Positions 59,265 to 64,000 of a DNA stretch of 64,000 nt are shown one piece after another. How positions within the stretch are numbered: the first letter of the stretch is position 1; each line of letters begins with the position of its first letter. The DNA comes from an uncultured SAR116 cluster alpha proteobacterium (lineage in GTDB: Bacteria; Pseudomonadota; Alphaproteobacteria; Puniceispirillales; Marisalimonadaceae): the NCBI GenBank assembly GCA_902615325.1, contig CACMOJ010000006.1:1-64000 (forward strand), read 5' to 3'. Made by a program: the position numbers and the translations under genes. The notes under the pieces are model-generated. The model saw only the letters and a program-made list of their open reading frames with translations. It was not told the DNA's origin and did no database searches.

Positions 59265-60351
59265 ACCAAACTTTTTTAAGAAAATTACATATTAGTTGAT
59301 CTGAAAGATTAGAAACTAAACTATTTCTTAATTTTGTAAAGGTGTTAATCCCAAAAGAAATTCCAACAATATTTGAAATAGTTTTAAGTTCTATCTTCTT
59401 TTTACAAGTATTAATTGAGAAATTTTCAAAAATTTCATTATAAGAATTATTATTATCTAATAAAAATTTTAGATATCTTGCATCTTCAATTATATTATTT
59501 CCTACTTGTGCTAAATGAGGTTCAAAAGAAAATCCAGCATCTCCAAATAATAAAATATTATTTTTATGAAGTGTTTGAATTTCATCTTCGAAAAAATAAA
59601 AATACCCTTCATTCCAATTTACTGAAGAAAAGTTTGAGATGCTTTTCAATCTATCTAATATTTCATTTGAGTTTTGAAAACTTTTATTAGGAATAAAAAC
59701 ATAATTAATATATTTTTTATCATTTTTAACGAATGGATAAGAAACAAAATGACCATAATTTGAGAAATTTAATTCCAGTGTTTTTTGTTTTAATAACAGT
59801 TTATTTTTGTCATTTGATATTCCTCGGAAAACTTTTTTTCTAATAATATTAGTTGTGCCACATACATGCTTTCGAGTAACACCATTAACACCGTCAGCTC
59901 CAATTATTACATCAGCTGAGATAAGCTCTTCATTTTCCAATAAAACATCAAATTTTTCATTATTTCTTTGAAGAATGCCAACACAAGATTTATTAATTTC
60001 TATAATTTTGATTTTGTTTTTTATATTTTTAATTAAAAGATTGATTAGCATTTCTCTACTTACAGAATAATATTTTAAATCAAACTCTTTAAAAAAAAAT
60101 TTTTTTAAGTTTTTAATTTTGTTATTATTATTATTATTTATTTGAAATTGAATTATTTCATAAATTATATTTTTAACGTCATCACTTTCAGTTAATCTTT
60201 TTAGGGCATTGAAACCGTTAGGAGATAATTGTTGGGCACCAAATAAACTTTTCTTTTTTCCAATTATTGTAATTTGAACATTTTTATTTGTAAACGCGTT
60301 AGCAACAGACCAGGCAGATAAACCATTTCCAATTATTACAATTTTCTTCAT
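59257..60351 (-). CDS. FAD-dependent monooxygenase (UbiH-like)
   Basis: KIVIIGNGLSAWSVANAF, ADVIIGADGVNGVTRK, LLFGDAGFSFEPHLAQVGNNIIEDA. Confidence 0.8.
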   Translation of the reverse strand: MKKIVIIGNGLSAWSVANAFTNKNVQITIIGKKKSLFGAQQLSPNGFNALKRLTESDDVKNIIYEIIQFQINNNNNNKIKNLKKFFFKEFDLKYYSVSREMLINLLIKNIKNKIKIIEINKSCVGILQRNNEKFDVLLENEELISADVIIGADGVNGVTRKHVCGTTNIIRKKVFRGISNDKNKLLLKQKTLELNFSNYGHFVSYPFVKNDKKYINYVFIPNKSFQNSNEILDRLKSISNFSSVNWNEGYFYFFEDEIQTLHKNNILLFGDAGFSFEPHLAQVGNNIIEDARYLKFLLDNNNSYNEIFENFSINTCKKKIELKTISNIVGISFGINTFTKLRNSLVSNLSDQLICNFLKKVWYD

Positions 60352-60456
60352 TTCATTAATTTAAATAATAAATTCAAAATAAACATAAAAAAATATAATT
60401 TTTTTAATTTTTTTCTTGGCAATATATAAATAATTGTTAAATTGTTTTTTTTTAAC

Positions 60457-60472
60457 TGTTACATTTTGTTAC
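60457..60472 (+). promoter_or_regulatory. Direct repeat TGTTAC-N4-TGTTAC upstream of pckA
   Basis: TGTTACATTTTGTTAC, 10-bp periodicity, 12 bp 5' of the pckA ATG. Confidence 0.3.
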
Positions 60473-60483
60473 TAATATAAAAA

Positions 60484-62088
60484 ATGATTTCTGATCAACT
60501 TAAAACAATTGGTATAACAGACCCTCTTGAGGTCATATATAATCCATCATTTGATAAATTATATGAAGAAGAATTATTACCACATTTAACTGGTTATGAG
60601 AAATCTCAAAAAACTCAATTTGGTGCCTTGAATGTTAAAACAGGAATTTATACTGGAAGGTCTCCAAAAGATAAATATATAGTTAAAGATAAAACAACTG
60701 AAGATAATTTTTGGTGGACATCAAATTATAGGAAAAACGATAACAAGCCAATCTCACAAGAAGTTTGGAACGACTTAAAAACTAATGTAACAAACCAATT
60801 ATCAAAAAAAAAATTGTATGTAATTGATGCGTTTTGTGGAGCTAACAAAGATACGTGTTTAAAAGTTAGATTTGTAATGGAAGTAGCTTGGCAAGCTCAT
60901 TTTGTTAAAAATATGTTTATTAGACCATCGGAACAAGAACTTAAAAATTTTGTTCCAGATTTTCATGTAATTAATGGATCTAAGACTAGTAATAAAGAAT
61001 TTAAAAAACATAATATGAATTCTGAAACATTTATTGCTTTCAACTTTACCGAAAGAATACAACTTATCGGAGGTACTTGGTATGGCGGTGAAATGAAAAA
61101 AGGTATGTTTGCTGTTATGAATTATTTATTACCTCAAAAGGGGATAGCTTCAATGCATTGCTCTGCTAACAAAGGGATTAATGATGATACAGTGGCTTTG
61201 TTTTTTGGATTATCAGGAACTGGAAAAACAACATTATCGACAGACCCTAAAAGAAGTTTAATTGGTGATGATGAGCATGGTTGGGATGATTATGGGGTTT
61301 TTAATTTTGAAGGGGGCTGTTATGCTAAAACAGTAAATTTAGATCCAGAAAAAGAACCTGATATTTTTAAAGCTATCAAAAAAGATGCTCTTTTAGAAAA
61401 TGTAATTGTAAATGAAAATGGTAAAGTTGACTATGATGATATTTCTCTAACTGAAAATACTAGAGTATCTTATCCTATTTATCATATTGATAATATTGTT
61501 CAACCAATCTCAAAAGGTGGTCATGCTAATAAAGTTATTTTTTTAACTGCAGATGCATATGGCGTTCTTCCAGCTGTATCTATATTGAGTAATGAAGAAG
61601 CTCAATATCACTTCCTATCTGGTTTTACTGCAAAATTAGCTGGAACTGAAAGAGGCGTAGATAAACCAACACCAACTTTTTCTGCTTGTTTTGGCGCAGC
61701 TTTTTTAACATTACATCCAACAAAATACGCTGAAGTTCTCTCAAGAAGAATGAAAATGAATAGTTCTAAAGCCTATCTTGTTAATACTGGTTGGAATGGA
61801 AGAGGTGAAAGAATTTCATTAAAAAATACTCGTTTAATAATTGACAACATATTAAATAACAAAATTGATAATGTTCCAACAACTAAAATTCCAGTTTTTA
61901 ATTTAGAGATACCAACTGAATTAAACGAAATGGATTTTAACATATTTGATCCAAGAAAAAGTTGGGATACAGACATAGCTTGGAAAAATAAAGCAATAGA
62001 ATTAGCAAAATTATTTATTGCTAACTTTGATCAATTTTGTGATAGCGAAAATGGAAAAAATTTAGTAGAATTTGGCCCACAAGTTTAA
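60484..62088 (+). CDS. pckA: Phosphoenolpyruvate carboxykinase (ATP)
   Basis: [42 protein letters not shown]. Confidence 0.97.
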   Translation: MISDQLKTIGITDPLEVIYNPSFDKLYEEELLPHLTGYEKSQKTQFGALNVKTGIYTGRSPKDKYIVKDKTTEDNFWWTSNYRKNDNKPISQEVWNDLKTNVTNQLSKKKLYVIDAFCGANKDTCLKVRFVMEVAWQAHFVKNMFIRPSEQELKNFVPDFHVINGSKTSNKEFKKHNMNSETFIAFNFTERIQLIGGTWYGGEMKKGMFAVMNYLLPQKGIASMHCSANKGINDDTVALFFGLSGTGKTTLSTDPKRSLIGDDEHGWDDYGVFNFEGGCYAKTVNLDPEKEPDIFKAIKKDALLENVIVNENGKVDYDDISLTENTRVSYPIYHIDNIVQPISKGGHANKVIFLTADAYGVLPAVSILSNEEAQYHFLSGFTAKLAGTERGVDKPTPTFSACFGAAFLTLHPTKYAEVLSRRMKMNSSKAYLVNTGWNGRGERISLKNTRLIIDNILNNKIDNVPTTKIPVFNLEIPTELNEMDFNIFDPRKSWDTDIAWKNKAIELAKLFIANFDQFCDSENGKNLVEFGPQV

Positions 62089-62106
62089 TTTATACATCTA
62101 CTATTT

Positions 62107-63225
62107 ATGAAAATTTTTTTATTTGTTTTACTATTTATTAGTGTACAAATTGAAGTATATGCTCAACAAAAACAGTCAAAAAAAAGTTGGGCTGGTAGAA
62201 CAACCCCTGTTGAAGTTATCGAAGCAAAAAAGACCAAATTATATAGTTTGGTGCCATCTTATGGAAGAATTATTTCGTTAGAACCTTATTCAATTATTTC
62301 TAAAATAAATGAAGAAGTAAAAAAAATATACGTTCTTGAAGGTGCGAATGTTTTAAAAGGGCAAAAACTAGTTGAGTTAGAAAACAAAAATATTAAAAGA
62401 TTAATTGCTAGATATGAAGATGAGATTTTGTACAGTAAAGATTATCTAAAACTCTTAAATGAAGAATTAGCCATAATTAACGATAAACTTAAAAGGTTTT
62501 TAAATTTAAAAGAAAATAAAGTTATTTCTAATGATTTATTTGATGATTTGAGAATTAAGAAAATTAATTTAAATAAACAGGTTTCAAAAATTAAATTTGA
62601 CTTGAAAAAATTATCTTATCTACTTTTATCAAGTAAAGATAATTTGAATAACACAGTAATTAAATCACCTATAAATGGCAATCTTATCAAACTTAATGTT
62701 AATTTGGGTTCGGTGCTAAACAAAGGAGTAAACATTGGTTCAATTTTAGATCCTCAAAATAATGAAATAGAGACATCCATAAGATCTGATTTAGCCTCAA
62801 AGTTAAAACCAGACTATCCAGTGCAGATAATTGTTAATGATAAAATTTTAAATTCTAAAATAAGAGCTATTATTGCATCTGAAAATATTAAAACTGGCTC
62901 AAGATTACTAAAAATTAATATACCAAAATTCCTACCGGTGGAATTTAATTTTCCAAACAAACGAATTCAATTAAGAGTTCCAATAAATGATGGTGAATCT
63001 AAATTAATTATACCTAAAGATGGGTTAATTGTAGATGGCATTGAAAAGTTAGTTTACATAGTAGAGAAAAACAAAGTTAAAAGAAAAAAGGTTACTCTTG
63101 GACAATCATTTAAAGATCAAATTGAAATAAAATCAGGGGTAAATGAAGGTGATTTAGTTGTTGTAAGAGGTAATGAAAACATCAGACCAAATCAATCTGT
63201 AAAAATTAAGAAAAACAAAAAATGA
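62107..63225 (+). CDS. RND efflux periplasmic adaptor (HlyD/MFP family)
   Basis: Signal peptide, coiled-coil hairpin, NTVIKSPINGNLIKLNVNLGSVLNKGVNIGSI. Confidence 0.9.
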   Translation: MKIFLFVLLFISVQIEVYAQQKQSKKSWAGRTTPVEVIEAKKTKLYSLVPSYGRIISLEPYSIISKINEEVKKIYVLEGANVLKGQKLVELENKNIKRLIARYEDEILYSKDYLKLLNEELAIINDKLKRFLNLKENKVISNDLFDDLRIKKINLNKQVSKIKFDLKKLSYLLLSSKDNLNNTVIKSPINGNLIKLNVNLGSVLNKGVNIGSILDPQNNEIETSIRSDLASKLKPDYPVQIIVNDKILNSKIRAIIASENIKTGSRLLKINIPKFLPVEFNFPNKRIQLRVPINDGESKLIIPKDGLIVDGIEKLVYIVEKNKVKRKKVTLGQSFKDQIEIKSGVNEGDLVVVRGNENIRPNQSVKIKKNKK

Positions 63226-64000
63226 AAAACTTTATAAGGCTCTGTATTCTTAATCCAGTAGCTATTTTAGCACTGGTTATGTTAACTGTAGTTTTTGGTA
63301 TGGTTGCTCTTAAAGAAATCCCAATACAAATGACTCCAGATATAGACAAACCAATTCTTCAGGTTCGTGTGTCTTGGCAAGGTGCTTCTCCAGATGATGT
63401 CGAAAGAGAGATTATTACAAGATTAGAGAGATCAATAAGCTCCCTATCAGGTGTTGAAAAAATAGAATCAGATAGCAGATACGGTTCAGGCAGAATTACT
63501 CTTACTTATAATATTGGTGAAAACATAGATAATGCTACAATTAAATTGTTGAATAGAATTTCAACAATTAATGGACTTCCCGAAGAGGCTTCAAAACCTG
63601 TGGTTAGGACATCTAATTCAGAAGACAGTCCTATATCAAGATTAGTTTTAATTAAAACGAATGATTCTAAAATCGGTAAAATGACAACTTTAGGAGATTT
63701 AGTTGAATTTGAAATAATAGAAAATTTATCAAGAGTCGAAGGAGTTTCTGAAATTACATTTAGAGGAGGCAGTAAAAAAGAATTAAAAATTAGTGTAGAT
63801 ATGCAAAAACTTGCAGATTTTGGCATAAACATAAATAGTTTAGTTAATTCACTCAAAAGTAGTTCTGCTCAATTAACAGCAGGAGAATTAATTGAAGGAA
63901 AAAGAACATATACTCTTAGAGCGGAAACTATTTCCTACACTCCTGAGAGTGCTCAAAATATTATAATTAAAACTGATAAATCAACTAGTATAAGTAGCAC
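63222..64000 (+). CDS. RND efflux inner-membrane transporter (AcrB/MMPL-type), truncated by window end
   Basis: Frame from ATG 63222 open to the window end: MKNFIRLCILNPVAILALVMLTVVFGMVALKEIPIQMTPDIDKPILQVRVSWQGASPDDVEREI; ATGA overlap with the adaptor stop. Confidence 0.93.
   Translation, partial: MKNFIRLCILNPVAILALVMLTVVFGMVALKEIPIQMTPDIDKPILQVRVSWQGASPDDVEREIITRLERSISSLSGVEKIESDSRYGSGRITLTYNIGENIDNATIKLLNRISTINGLPEEASKPVVRTSNSEDSPISRLVLIKTNDSKIGKMTTLGDLVEFEIIENLSRVEGVSEITFRGGSKKELKISVDMQKLADFGININSLVNSLKSSSAQLTAGELIEGKRTYTLRAETISYTPESAQNIIIKTDKSTSISS

Noticed and set aside
63506-63856. 116-aa minus-strand ORF
   Set aside because: Antisense to the RND transporter, which is clearly coding on the + strand
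1-64000. CRISPR arrays, tRNA/rRNA genes, insertion sequences, phage modules, toxin-antitoxin or defence islands
   Set aside because: Looked for on both strands by reading; no repeat-spacer array, transposase, integrase or defence-family protein seen. A tRNAscan/Infernal run would be decisive for small RNAs

Overview
AT-rich, densely packed bacterial chromosome segment, most like a streamlined marine alphaproteobacterium (inferred from the argD-argF-hslO and IalB-like/rlmN arrangements, short intergenic gaps and many small orphans). I support about 68 protein-coding genes and a few hairpins or palindromes. I saw no rRNA, tRNA, CRISPR array, phage or transposon. Main blocks: (i) 0.1-10.4 kb, a minus-strand cluster (HAD hydrolase, sugar-type ABC importer, tandem SnoaL-like protein, bicupin, stand-alone MetE-like methyltransferase) divergent from aldehyde dehydrogenase and a carboxymuconolactone decarboxylase-like gene. 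This is the best candidate for an undescribed catabolic system. (ii) 10.4-14 kb, a run of small orphans with a GAF protein. (iii) 14-24 kb, amidase/deacylase genes and a Dpp-type importer without local ATPases. (iv) 24-35 kb, transporters, a CoA-transferase and acs. (v) 35-43 kb, recX, dcd, argD-argF-hslO, trkH, folE. (vi) 44-52.5 kb, a complete methylmalonyl-CoA propionate pathway (mce-pccB-pccA-mcm-prpE), where pccB appears to lack any canonical start codon and probably uses ATT. (vii) 53-64 kb, argG, IalB-like, rlmN, BI-1, pckA and an RND efflux system. Function calls come from reading the translations; no searches were run.
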